DNA of 64,000 nt from Vibrio cincinnatiensis (GTDB taxonomy: Bacteria; Pseudomonadota; Gammaproteobacteria; Enterobacterales; Vibrionaceae): NCBI RefSeq assembly GCF_022113815.1, contig NZ_SGOM01000002.1, positions 402,797-466,796 on the forward strand. The letters run 5' to 3'. Of this stretch, positions 47,220 through 55,584 are shown in pieces. Numbering within the stretch: the first letter of the stretch is position 1; the number at the start of each line of letters is the position of its first letter. The notes under the pieces were generated by a model. It did not search any database, was not told where the DNA came from, and worked only from the letters and a program-made list of their open reading frames with translations. The position numbers were made by a program, and so were the translations under genes.

Positions 47220-47567
47220 ATGTCACATCTACGTATTCCGAAAAATTGGACCGTTCAACGCTCAACACCTTTTTTCACCAAAGAGAATGTGCCTCAAGCT
47301 TTACTTTCTTACCACAACACAGCGGAAGGGGTATTTGGCCTGTTGTGTGTGATGGAAGGACAAGTGACTTACTATGGTTTTTCCGATGAGCATGCAACAG
47401 AACCTGAAGTTGTGGTGGTCATTAATGCTGGGCAATTTGCGACTAGTCCACCGCAATATTGGCATCGTATTGAACTGAGTGAGGATGCGCAGTTCAATAT
47501 TCATTTTTGGTCTGATGCAATGAAGAAAAACCAACCCATGTATCATCCCATTCCTCCCCATATCTAA
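47220..47567 (+). CDS. DUF1971 (TehB N-terminal/YeaR-like) protein
   Basis: 115 residues, small cupin. RSTPFFTKENVPQALL, ADEH-like SDEHATEPE, INAGQFATSPPQYWHRIE and FNIHFW match YeaR and the N-terminal domain of TehB. E. coli YeaR is induced by nitrate and NO. AGGAG eight bases upstream supports 47220. It follows norW by 35 bases and is probably co-transcribed, tying this family to NO response; the biochemical role is unknown. Confidence 0.8.
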   Translation: MSHLRIPKNWTVQRSTPFFTKENVPQALLSYHNTAEGVFGLLCVMEGQVTYYGFSDEHATEPEVVVVINAGQFATSPPQYWHRIELSEDAQFNIHFWSDAMKKNQPMYHPIPPHI

Positions 47568-47656
47568 GCCCTAACGGATCATGATGGTGGGTGATGTGTC
47601 ACTGTTGTTGTTTCTGTAACGTCGTTATTCCAAGACGTGCAACTATGGAAAGTAGA

Positions 47657-48739
47657 ATGAATAAACGTCGCAAAAAACAACAACAATTTGAGAAAAGTGA
47701 TGCTAATTTGATCGTTGGTCATATTGAAAAAAGTCCGATATCACCTAAGCAACTAGCATTAACCACCAGTGATTCACCATACGTAGTGCAAACATTCAAA
47801 CATGGTTTGACAGCAGAAGTCTATCGTATCCGTCTTAATGGACAGGACTACACATTAAAGAAGAAGCGTCCAGTGGCTCGAGTGCAAAACCTTGATGGTC
47901 AGTTCTCTTTTCTTAATGAAGTGCAGCGGCGCTCAGATTTTCAAAAGCTTAAAGATGATCCTCAAACATCAGAAGCATTCAGATGCATCGTTGAGACGGT
48001 TTACGCAGATTATCGCCTTGGTATTATCTTGTCCGATTGGATTGAAGGTGAACCAATAAAAAAGATTACGCCGCTCCTGTTATCGCAACTTTTTTCTACA
48101 TTAACGGAGTGTGAAAAAGTTGGCTTGTTCGAGTGGGATCTATGTTCTGGGAACTTATTAGTCGATAGCAACCAGAAATTATGGCTATTTGATTTCGGCT
48201 ATATGTATGAATTTGATCCACTTACTGAGTTTAATAGTGATGGAGTCAATGCTCCTTTGTTCCAGTTTTGTGAGCGTTTTGAAACTCGATTCTTCTCTGG
48301 TTGGTTACTCGAGCAAGGATATTCACACCGCCAGTCCATCGAGATATTTCGTTACGTCAAACAAGCAGCAGTAACTGTTTTAGAAGAAAAGAAATTATGG
48401 CTTCAACGTCATCATGCCGATAGTGCTATCTCAGATTGTGTAGAGTCATTAAGAAAGCAATATCTAACCGCCCTTGAAAGCCATGAGGCTTTAGAAAACT
48501 TATTTACAGTAGAGATGTTCCGCTCGCATGTTTTCGATATAGAAGATGACCTCAATGGTAAAAGCTGCACATCAACCACGATCAGACGAGTCAATATCGT
48601 TCTTGAGATGGTCGACAATTTCTATCCGCTACTTCAAGAACAAGATGCTTTATTTTTCCATAATGAAGGGAAAAGCAAAGAAGAACTGATGGAGTCGTAT
48701 CAGAAAAAATTAAGCTTAGTAAAACAATATCAGTTATAG
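47657..48739 (+). CDS. Protein-kinase-fold phosphotransferase of unknown substrate
   Basis: 360 residues. Kinase features are readable: an ATP-lysine segment (YRIRLNGQDYTLKKKRP, ~60), a catalytic-loop equivalent WDLCSGNLLVD (Asp and Asn) and a metal-binding DFG in LFDFGYMYEF. The rest is helical with no known domain. It could phosphorylate a small molecule, sugar or protein. It lies after the NO operon, but 90 bases away, so co-transcription is uncertain. GGAAAG precedes the ATG at 47657; 47645 is an alternative. Confidence 0.7.
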   Translation: MNKRRKKQQQFEKSDANLIVGHIEKSPISPKQLALTTSDSPYVVQTFKHGLTAEVYRIRLNGQDYTLKKKRPVARVQNLDGQFSFLNEVQRRSDFQKLKDDPQTSEAFRCIVETVYADYRLGIILSDWIEGEPIKKITPLLLSQLFSTLTECEKVGLFEWDLCSGNLLVDSNQKLWLFDFGYMYEFDPLTEFNSDGVNAPLFQFCERFETRFFSGWLLEQGYSHRQSIEIFRYVKQAAVTVLEEKKLWLQRHHADSAISDCVESLRKQYLTALESHEALENLFTVEMFRSHVFDIEDDLNGKSCTSTTIRRVNIVLEMVDNFYPLLQEQDALFFHNEGKSKEELMESYQKKLSLVKQYQL

Positions 48740-48751
48740 CTAAATGTCGAC

Positions 48752-48944
48752 GTAAACATGGCTAGCATGCTTCTATCATATTTCGTTACAGCACCATTAT
48801 GAGTTCTAACGTTGCTCTATGATTTTATCTTACTAAACCTAATTCAACATGAGTGATGGAATGTTGTACAAACTAAATCGTCACTACTTCACTACAGTAT
48901 TTCCATATTCAGGGAAAGAGGGAAGTGCTAGCCGTGACGTTTAC
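48752..48944. repeat. Imperfect inverted repeat pair in the gap between convergent genes
   Basis: GTAAACATGGCTAGC (48752-48766) and GCTAGCCGTGACGTTTAC (48927-48944) are inverted copies differing by a three-base insertion. They flank about 160 bases without a gene, and the second overlaps the MFS stop. Confidence 0.4.
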
Positions 48945-50137
48945 TTCATAAGCACACTTTTGTGTGCCCAATAATTTGCTGTACGGTTATCAAGGCGGCC
49001 ACTCATTCGAGTTAAAATCAGCGCTATTAGGACGATCACTGCACCAATCCAAGGGGTATGCATCAATCCTATTTTTGACACAATCACACCACCGCCCCAA
49101 GAGCCGAAAGCAATGCCAACATTAAATGCTGCGATGTTTAAACCAGATGCAACGTCTACAGCATCTGGCGTAAATTTTTCAGCCAGTTTGACAACATAAA
49201 CTTGCAGGCCAGGAACATTACCAAAAGCAAATGCTCCCCAAACCAAGATGGTCGCTACTGCTGCGATAGGGTTAACGGCAGTAAAGTTAAATACCACTAG
49301 GACAGTTGCGAGTCCTACAAAAATAACTGTCAGTGCTTTTATCGGCCCCATATTATCGGCCATTTTACCTCCCCAAATATTGCCTATCGCCACTGACACG
49401 CCGTATATCAACATGATTAAACTGATGGCATTAGCGCTAAACCCTGTCTCCTGCTGCAAAATCGGAGCAAGAAAAGTGAACGCCGTAAATGTACCGCCGT
49501 AACCTAGTGCTGTGATCGCATACACGAGTAGTAATCTGGGGTGAGCCAGCACTTTAAGTTGAGAGGATAATTTCGCTGCAGCAGGCTGTTTGAGGTTACT
49601 TGGAACTAAGAAAGCACTGCCGATCAAAGCAATAATACCTAACAATGCAACAATCAGAAAAGTCGATTGCCAACCAAAGGTTTGACCGATGTAAGTGCCT
49701 AATGGAACTCCGGTGACTAGAGCAACGGTTAATCCCGTAAACATTATCGCAATCGCACTCGCCGCTTTTTCTTTTGATACGAGCCCAGTGGCGATCGTTG
49801 ATCCAATGGAGAAAAATACACCATGGGCTAAACCTGTCAAAATACGAGCGACAATAAGGGTATTGTAACCGGGGGCTTGCCATGCCAATAAGTTGCCAAT
49901 GACAAATAATGACATAACAGCAAGTAGTACATGTTTACGGTTCCACTTTCCCGTTAGAGCCGTTAAAACTGGCGCACCAATCGCCACCCCAAGAGCATAA
50001 AGGCTCACGAGTAGTCCTGCAGATGGTAATGAGACATTTAAGTCAAAAGCCATAGTTGGGATCAGCCCCACGATGACGAACTCTGTTGTTCCGATAGCAA
50101 AGGCGCTGAGCGTCAATGCAAGTAGTGCTAAAGGCAT
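48941..50137 (-). CDS. MFS (DHA1) efflux transporter
   Basis: 398 residues, twelve helices. LALTLSAFAIGTTEFVIVGL is the usual start of the AraJ/YdhP-like exporters, and GKWNRKHVLLAVM carries the loop-2 signature. The substrate is unknown; sugars, arabinose derivatives and drugs have been reported for relatives. It is divergent from a LysR gene. Confidence 0.88.
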   Translation of the reverse strand: MPLALLALTLSAFAIGTTEFVIVGLIPTMAFDLNVSLPSAGLLVSLYALGVAIGAPVLTALTGKWNRKHVLLAVMSLFVIGNLLAWQAPGYNTLIVARILTGLAHGVFFSIGSTIATGLVSKEKAASAIAIMFTGLTVALVTGVPLGTYIGQTFGWQSTFLIVALLGIIALIGSAFLVPSNLKQPAAAKLSSQLKVLAHPRLLLVYAITALGYGGTFTAFTFLAPILQQETGFSANAISLIMLIYGVSVAIGNIWGGKMADNMGPIKALTVIFVGLATVLVVFNFTAVNPIAAVATILVWGAFAFGNVPGLQVYVVKLAEKFTPDAVDVASGLNIAAFNVGIAFGSWGGGVIVSKIGLMHTPWIGAVIVLIALILTRMSGRLDNRTANYWAHKSVLMK

Positions 50138-50262
50138 ATCATTTACTCTTTTTTGTTAGGTTCTAAAACACAACAACGTATTTGTCCATCAAAGTATGGT
50201 TGTGTCGTGATTCGATAGAGAGGTATTTTGCGTGGAAATTTTATTGTAAAAAATAGGACATT

Positions 50263-50281
50263 TAACAAATGATATTTGTTA
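50263..50281. promoter_or_regulatory. Palindrome in the MFS/LysR divergent promoter
   Basis: TAACAAAT-GAT-ATTTGTTA is a perfect 8-bp inverted repeat 45 bases before the LysR start, in the position of an operator for the regulator. Confidence 0.55.
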
Positions 50282-50325
50282 TAAATGCAATAATTAATGA
50301 AATTTAAAATACATGGAGTGGCGGT

Positions 50326-51207
50326 ATGCGAACAAAATCGGATGATTTAGAAATTCTACTTTCCGTTGTTGATACCGGTGGATTTTCATCTGCCGCAGAA
50401 AGCCTTGGTATACAAGTCGCACGGGTATCGAGAGCCGTGAGCAAGGTAGAAAACCAACTTCGAGTAACGATATTAAACCGAACCACAAGACGGATCGAAT
50501 TAACGGATGAAGGGCGGCAATTTGTTGATTCTGTTCGAATAGGTTTAATGCAGTTACAGCAGGCAGAAGAAGAAATCATCTCTCGTGGGGAATTACCCAA
50601 AGGGCGACTGCGTGTTGATGCCGCCAGCCCGTTTATTTTTCATCAGTTAGTTCCCTTAGTACAGCGATTTCATCAAGCCTACCCTGACATTGAGTTGGAA
50701 TTAACCTCTAATGAAGGTTTTGTCGATTTGCTAGAAAAGAAAACCGATATCGCCATTCGCATTGGTGCATTAAATGACTCAACGTTACATGCTAGGCCAC
50801 TCGGCAGAAGTTTACTTTATATTGTTGCTTCACCTGACTATTTAGCAAAGCGGGGTTTTCCAACAAAAAGTAGCGACTTAGCTCATCATGAAACGATAGG
50901 GTTTTCAACACCGAAAACACTCAATGATTGGCCTCTTAAAGGATTTATGCGCCAGACGCCAACGCTGCTCTCAAGTAATGGAGAAACAGTAAGACAGCTC
51001 GCGTTAATGGGAAATGGCATCGCGTGCCTATCAGGGTTTATGGTGAAGAAAGATATTGCTGATGGAAGATTAATTTCTTTGTTGGAAGGCGAAAAAATGG
51101 GTAACTCAGGTAGGGAGCAAATTAACGCGGTTTACTATAAATCTTCTTCTGTTGCTAAGCGAATTTCTGCCTTTATCGATTTTATTCAGCCTAAATTAGA
51201 TTTATAG
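50326..51207 (+). CDS. LysR-family regulator, divergent from MFS exporter
   Basis: 293 residues: HTH in DTGGFSSAAESLGIQVARVS and effector domain with RLRVDAASPF and DIAIRIGALNDS. It lies in the usual divergent arrangement with its likely target, the MFS exporter. The effector is unknown. Confidence 0.88.
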   Translation: MRTKSDDLEILLSVVDTGGFSSAAESLGIQVARVSRAVSKVENQLRVTILNRTTRRIELTDEGRQFVDSVRIGLMQLQQAEEEIISRGELPKGRLRVDAASPFIFHQLVPLVQRFHQAYPDIELELTSNEGFVDLLEKKTDIAIRIGALNDSTLHARPLGRSLLYIVASPDYLAKRGFPTKSSDLAHHETIGFSTPKTLNDWPLKGFMRQTPTLLSSNGETVRQLALMGNGIACLSGFMVKKDIADGRLISLLEGEKMGNSGREQINAVYYKSSSVAKRISAFIDFIQPKLDL

Positions 51208-51303
51208 ATAATAAAAAACCAATTAGTTGCTGTGCAATTTCGTCCGATACATATGTATCACCTATGTGTGTTAGGTGACATTTGATTGCTTAAAAACGAG
51301 AAA

Positions 51304-51325
51304 AGCCCTTGATAAATCAAGGGCT
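51304..51325 (-). terminator. Terminator of tRNA-Ser
   Basis: Perfect 10-bp arms (AGCCCTTGAT/ATCAAGGGCT) around a two-base loop, followed on the reverse strand by TTTTCTCG. Confidence 0.85.
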
Positions 51326-51331
51326 AGAATG

Positions 51332-51422
51332 TGGCGGAGAGATAGGGATTTGAACCCTAGGAACGCTATTAACGTACGCCGGTTTTCAAGACCGGTGCTT
51401 TCAACCACTCAGCCATCTCTCC
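51332..51422 (-). tRNA. tRNA-Ser (anticodon UGA)
   Basis: The reverse strand gives a 91-base tRNA including CCA. Acceptor stem GGAGAGA/TCTCTCC, anticodon loop CTTGAAA (anticodon TGA), a long variable arm (GTACGTTAATAGC region) and T loop GGTTCAAATCC are all visible. The long variable arm fits serine. Confidence 0.97.
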
Positions 51423-51750
51423 GTTTCGGGTGCTATCATATTGATTGGCATATGGTTTGTAAAGCTGTTCATCGGATTATCGTTGTGATTTGTTGAAAAT
51501 AGGTACATTCAAGTTAAAAATAGATTGGTACTCTTTTTATTCAAGATTCTGATTCTTGTATAAATCAATTAAGTAAGCACGCTAAAGTATGAGTTTCTAA
51601 TAAAATAATGTTTTATTAATAACCAATTGTTTATTAAGAATAAATAGTGGTTTGGTATACACTTGTACGCTATAAAGTGTTTGCGAATTACTGTGAAGTA
51701 CTTCAAAATTACTTCATTAGCAGTGCTTCTTTGTTAAGAATGAGGTTTTG
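51423..51750. other. 328-base gap between tRNA-Ser and the MaoC-like gene
   Basis: Very AT-rich; it holds the tRNA promoter on one side and the MaoC-like gene's promoter on the other. No other structure was recognised. Confidence 0.5.
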
Positions 51751-52422
51751 ATGAAAGTTACCGATCTTTTAAAGCATCGAGCTGAAAATTTGGTCAAGAA
51801 CACGGAATTTAAGCAATGGATGTCGCCAACCGTACGTGAGTATTGGGATGGCTTTTTAGATAGAGCGAACAGTCGTCAGCTTTTTTCATGGGTAAAAGAA
51901 TTTCACCAGCCCGCCAATGAAGAAGTCAATCTGGTTCCTGAGATTGAATTAAAGCCAGAAGCTCAAGCGCTTTATGAAGAATTGACGAGTAAGCTGGGTG
52001 AAGTCATTCATACTGGAGATTGGCTTATGGTCGATCAACAGCGTATCAATCAGTTTGGTGATGTAACCGAAGATTTGCAGTGGATTCATACTGATCCTGA
52101 GCGTGCGGCGCTAGAGTCCCCATTTAAGACGACCATTGCTCATGGATTTTTGACGCTAGCATTGTTGCCTAAATTAACGGACAGTGTTGATGCGGATAAA
52201 CCGTTATTTCCTTCTGCTAAAATGGTGGTTAATATTGGGTTGAATTCCGTTCGTTTTCCTTATCCTGTTAAGGCGGGTAATCGTCTTCGGGCTGTGAGCA
52301 CGTTGTCAAAAGTGACCCCTGTGAGAAAAGGGTTAGAAATTGAGCGTGAGATTAAGGTGGAGATTGAAGGAGTTCGGCGGCCAGCTTGTATTGTGGTTTC
52401 TGTGATCCAGCTACATTTTTAA
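51751..52422 (+). CDS. MaoC-like (R)-specific enoyl-CoA hydratase family protein
   Basis: 223 residues. After a ~75-residue N-terminal region comes a hot-dog domain with the catalytic pair in FGDVTEDLQWIHTDPERA (Asp and His) and IAHGFLTLALL. This family hydrates enoyl-CoA and can link beta-oxidation to polyhydroxyalkanoate synthesis; which CoA substrate is used here is unknown. The ATG at 51751 has GAGG five bases away; a terminator follows. Confidence 0.85.
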   Translation: MKVTDLLKHRAENLVKNTEFKQWMSPTVREYWDGFLDRANSRQLFSWVKEFHQPANEEVNLVPEIELKPEAQALYEELTSKLGEVIHTGDWLMVDQQRINQFGDVTEDLQWIHTDPERAALESPFKTTIAHGFLTLALLPKLTDSVDADKPLFPSAKMVVNIGLNSVRFPYPVKAGNRLRAVSTLSKVTPVRKGLEIEREIKVEIEGVRRPACIVVSVIQLHF

Positions 52423-52440
52423 TTTAGATATAGCATTAGA

Positions 52441-52464
52441 AGGGGAGCTTAGGCTCCCCTTTAT
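52441..52464 (+). terminator. Terminator after the MaoC-like gene
   Basis: AGGGGAGC/GCTCCCCT with a four-base loop, followed by TTATTG, 18 bases past the stop. Confidence 0.85.
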
Positions 52465-52553
52465 TGTATGAATGAGATAATCGTATTCGGATCATAGACT
52501 CTTTTGTTTATTCGGGTGATACTCAATGAAACACAATGGCATCAGAGGGAGTT

Positions 52554-52910
52554 ATGGCGGTCATTAATTTGCTGCAACGTCAGATAGAGAAAAGGGCGGA
52601 ATGGGTTTGCCAAAGCCGAAACCAAAGTTTGCCAGTAGAATTGGGGAAATCAAGCTACGAGCCCATTGATAATGGGGTGCAGTTTATCTTGCATCACTAC
52701 AAGCTTGACTCAAACCAGTGTGATTATACCAGTATTGTTGCCAGAGTGATTTGGGAAGAAGAAGATAGCCTGTGGGCTTTGTATGTACCGGCTGAGCCAA
52801 CAGGGGCTGAGTATCAATGGATTCCCTACCCTTATTTATCGAAAAGCATTGATTTAACCGCTCTGATTCGTGAAATTGAAAAAGACCCCAAATCTTATTT
52901 TTGGTCATAG
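52554..52910 (+). CDS. Small conserved protein, DUF3024-like
   Basis: 118 residues. The end WIPYPYLSKSIDLTALIREI followed by EKDPKSYFW looks like DUF3024 proteins, which are of unknown function. GAGGGAG upstream supports the ATG at 52554. It is soluble and has no catalytic motif that I can identify. The family name is from memory. Confidence 0.65.
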   Translation: MAVINLLQRQIEKRAEWVCQSRNQSLPVELGKSSYEPIDNGVQFILHHYKLDSNQCDYTSIVARVIWEEEDSLWALYVPAEPTGAEYQWIPYPYLSKSIDLTALIREIEKDPKSYFWS

Positions 52911-52945
52911 GAATGTTGTTTTACTAACTTTTTATTAATTGTTGA

Positions 52946-52975
52946 ATAAAAAACAGGCACATATAGTGCCTGTTT
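52946..52975 (-). terminator. Terminator of rnb
   Basis: AAACAGGCAC/GTGCCTGTTT arms with a five-base loop; on the reverse strand TTTTTTATTC follows. Confidence 0.88.
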
Positions 52976-53004
52976 AGGTGGTAAGCGAACATTGGTGATG
53001 TTAT

Positions 53005-55005
53005 TTATGCTGCCGGGCTGGCTGATTCAGTTTGAGCAGAAGGAGAATCTGCAAAGACCTGAGTGGGTTTCGCGATAATGTTACGGTTGTCTAGATTCAC
53101 TTCACTCAACACGACTTCTAAGGTATCGCCTAACTGATAAACTAAAGTATTATCAATGGTTACCGTTCCCTCTTCACCATTACAGACAATACGTTCTTTA
53201 TTATCAAGAATCAGTGCTCCAGGAATAAAGGCCATTGCGCCATTGTCTAATAAACGGACACGCATCCCGGGTCGGTTGATATCAAAGATCTCAGCCATAA
53301 AGCGGGTTTGCTTATTCGGCTCATCCGCCAGTGTTCGGGCATATAACCAATCGGCCACATTTCGTTCTGCAATTTTGTGATGTTTACGGTGGAGGGCCAG
53401 CTCTTCTCCTAGGTTTTCATCAGGAATTTGTTCAGGTTGTTTTCCCATTATGTGTGCTTTAAGCATACGGTGATTCACCATATCGCCATATTTACGGATA
53501 GGTGAAGTCCACGTCGCATAAATGTCTAACCCCATAGCGAAGTGAGGTAATGGCTGGTTGCCAATTTCACTGTAACTTTGGAATTTTCGCATTCGGTTAT
53601 CAAGGTATGATGTAGGTTGTTTCGCAAGCCAGCGACGTAAAGCAGCAAAACCGTCAAGGGTTGTCAGGGTGGCTTCATCAAACTCCGCCCCATGGTTTTT
53701 CACCAGAGTTACCACATCGGCGATTTTGTCGGTTTTAAAACCTGCGTGAGTATTAAATACGCCGCAACCAAACGTTGACTGTAATACTTTACCCGCACAG
53801 ATATTCGCTGTGATCATCGCTTCTTCTACTAGGCGATTAGCACTACGCCTTAGATCGGCGTGAATAGCAATTACGTCATTGTCTTCACTTAATTCAAAGC
53901 GGTAGTCTGGGCGATCAGGGAATACAACGGCCTGGGTTTCACGCCAAGCGGATCGTAGCTGAGAAAATTCATAAAGGTCTTGGACGACTTGGGCAATAGT
54001 CTCAGAGGGTTGCCAAGTTGAGTGACCTGTTTCTAACCAATCAGAGACTTGATCGTAAACGAGGCGAGCGTGTGAGCGAATATTGGCAGCAAAAAAATGC
54101 ATATCATCATTGATAGTGCCATCTTCATTGACGGTTAATGTACAACAAAGCGCTGGGCGAATTTCATTTTCGATCAGAGAGCATAAGTTATCGGCTAAAT
54201 CACGGGGGAGCATCGGAATATTTCTCCCCGGTAGATAAATAGTAAATCCTCGTTCCCGGGCAACGTTATCCATCGGATTATTCGCGGTAATATAAGCAGT
54301 AGGATCGGCGATAGCGATCGTGACTTCAAAACCTCCTTCTTCCCGCTTATTAGCATACAGTGCATCATCCATGTCTTTGGTTGATTCACCATCAATCGTC
54401 ACAAAAGGTAGATGAGTTAAGTCGACACGTTGTAAGTCGTCGTCATCTTGTAACTGCCAGTGGTCGCACCCAGCAGGTTCTGAATTTGGCAAATCGTTTT
54501 CCGCTAATGTGACCCACCAAGGGGCAATTTTATCGTCAGCGTCAGTAATTTTTTCTGTAATTTCGACAAAGAAACCACTATCTCCCTTAAGCGGATGACG
54601 AGTGAGTGTTGTTACGACCCAATCACCTTCGTTGATTTCTTCTGGGTTTAGGCCTTTTTGTGTTTTGGCTTTGAAGGTGTTTTTCTTCAACTGAGGGTGG
54701 TCTGGCGTTACATTAAGTTTCCCTTTATGAAGCTTAACCCGGCCAATAAATCGAGTCAGAGCTGGCTCTAGCAGTTCTTGTGGCTCCGCTACTTCACGCT
54801 CGTTTTCGGTACGAATAATGGCGACGACTTTATCGCCATGTAGGCACTTTTTCATATAAGGTGGTGGTATAAAAAAGCTGGTTTTATTATCTACTTCAAG
54901 AAAACCATAGCCTTTATCTGTCGCTTTGATCTGGCCCTCTTTTTTAGGGAGATTTTCTTGAATTTGTTGTTTGAGCTGGGCAAGTAGCGGGTTATTTTGG
55001 AACAT
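53005..55005 (-). CDS. rnb: Exoribonuclease II
   Basis: 666 residues. It degrades single-stranded RNA 3' to 5'. Two N-terminal cold-shock domains ([17 protein letters not shown]), the RNB catalytic centre ([13 protein letters not shown] with its Asp cluster, ~207) and a C-terminal S1 domain ([18 protein letters not shown]) are all present. The leader directly upstream is unusual (55020-55127). Confidence 0.96.
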   Translation of the reverse strand: MFQNNPLLAQLKQQIQENLPKKEGQIKATDKGYGFLEVDNKTSFFIPPPYMKKCLHGDKVVAIIRTENEREVAEPQELLEPALTRFIGRVKLHKGKLNVTPDHPQLKKNTFKAKTQKGLNPEEINEGDWVVTTLTRHPLKGDSGFFVEITEKITDADDKIAPWWVTLAENDLPNSEPAGCDHWQLQDDDDLQRVDLTHLPFVTIDGESTKDMDDALYANKREEGGFEVTIAIADPTAYITANNPMDNVARERGFTIYLPGRNIPMLPRDLADNLCSLIENEIRPALCCTLTVNEDGTINDDMHFFAANIRSHARLVYDQVSDWLETGHSTWQPSETIAQVVQDLYEFSQLRSAWRETQAVVFPDRPDYRFELSEDNDVIAIHADLRRSANRLVEEAMITANICAGKVLQSTFGCGVFNTHAGFKTDKIADVVTLVKNHGAEFDEATLTTLDGFAALRRWLAKQPTSYLDNRMRKFQSYSEIGNQPLPHFAMGLDIYATWTSPIRKYGDMVNHRMLKAHIMGKQPEQIPDENLGEELALHRKHHKIAERNVADWLYARTLADEPNKQTRFMAEIFDINRPGMRVRLLDNGAMAFIPGALILDNKERIVCNGEEGTVTIDNTLVYQLGDTLEVVLSEVNLDNRNIIAKPTQVFADSPSAQTESASPAA

Positions 55006-55584
55006 GCTTATTTATAAACCTATGATTTGTCGTTAGGAGATTCGGTTTCCTCAGCCTCTCCGATAGGCATACCCCACAGCGTATGACGCTTGAGTTTTTC
55101 GAGGAAAGGCGGCTCGCGTCTGCGGGGTTATGGTACTGGGCTAAGCTAGAAAAGTATAGTTATCTTATGAAGCATTTACGTATTATCTCACTTGAAAAGT
55201 GGAGGGGAGATTGGGTAAAGAAAGGGGCTAGAAATATCAACCAATGTCATGGTTAAATCGGTAAAGTGGGAGTAGAAGAGTATAGTACCAAGCTGAATTA
55301 GACATAAGAGTAAGAATCAATAAATCAGGTGATGAATGTATATAAACAAGATCCAATGACTTAAGTGTTTTTCCGTCATTAAGAAAAAATATGTGATGAA
55401 TTTCAATTTTTTCTGGCTTTTTTTATGCTTTTAAGGAATAATCCGCGTCCCTTAGATGTCCCTAGTGGCTTGATGCTTTTTAATACTCATCCGCATCTGA
55501 ACGGAATCAGCTCTTCTTTAGGATTGGTTGGAAAATGGTATAGCACGTGGGACCTTAGTTATTTTTTATTTTAGTGGGAACCCC
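55006..55584. other. Divergent leader region between rnb and deaD
   Basis: The first ~120 bases hold the structured, coding-like rnb leader. The remainder, about 450 bases, is probably the long leader and promoter of deaD; no certain elements were identified there. Confidence 0.5.
55020..55127 (-). other. Structured leader element upstream of rnb
   Basis: On the reverse strand CCCCGCAG (+ strand 55120-55127) can pair with CTGTGGGG (55072-55079), and GACGC (55116-55120) with GCGTC (55085-55089), giving a long stem. A second stem forms from GGAGA (55057-55061) and TCTCC (55036-55040). The same bases form an open frame of about 35 codons with no ATG, GTG or TTG at its head, ending 15 bases before the rnb start. 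It could be a leader RNA, a degenerate gene end, or both. Confidence 0.4.
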
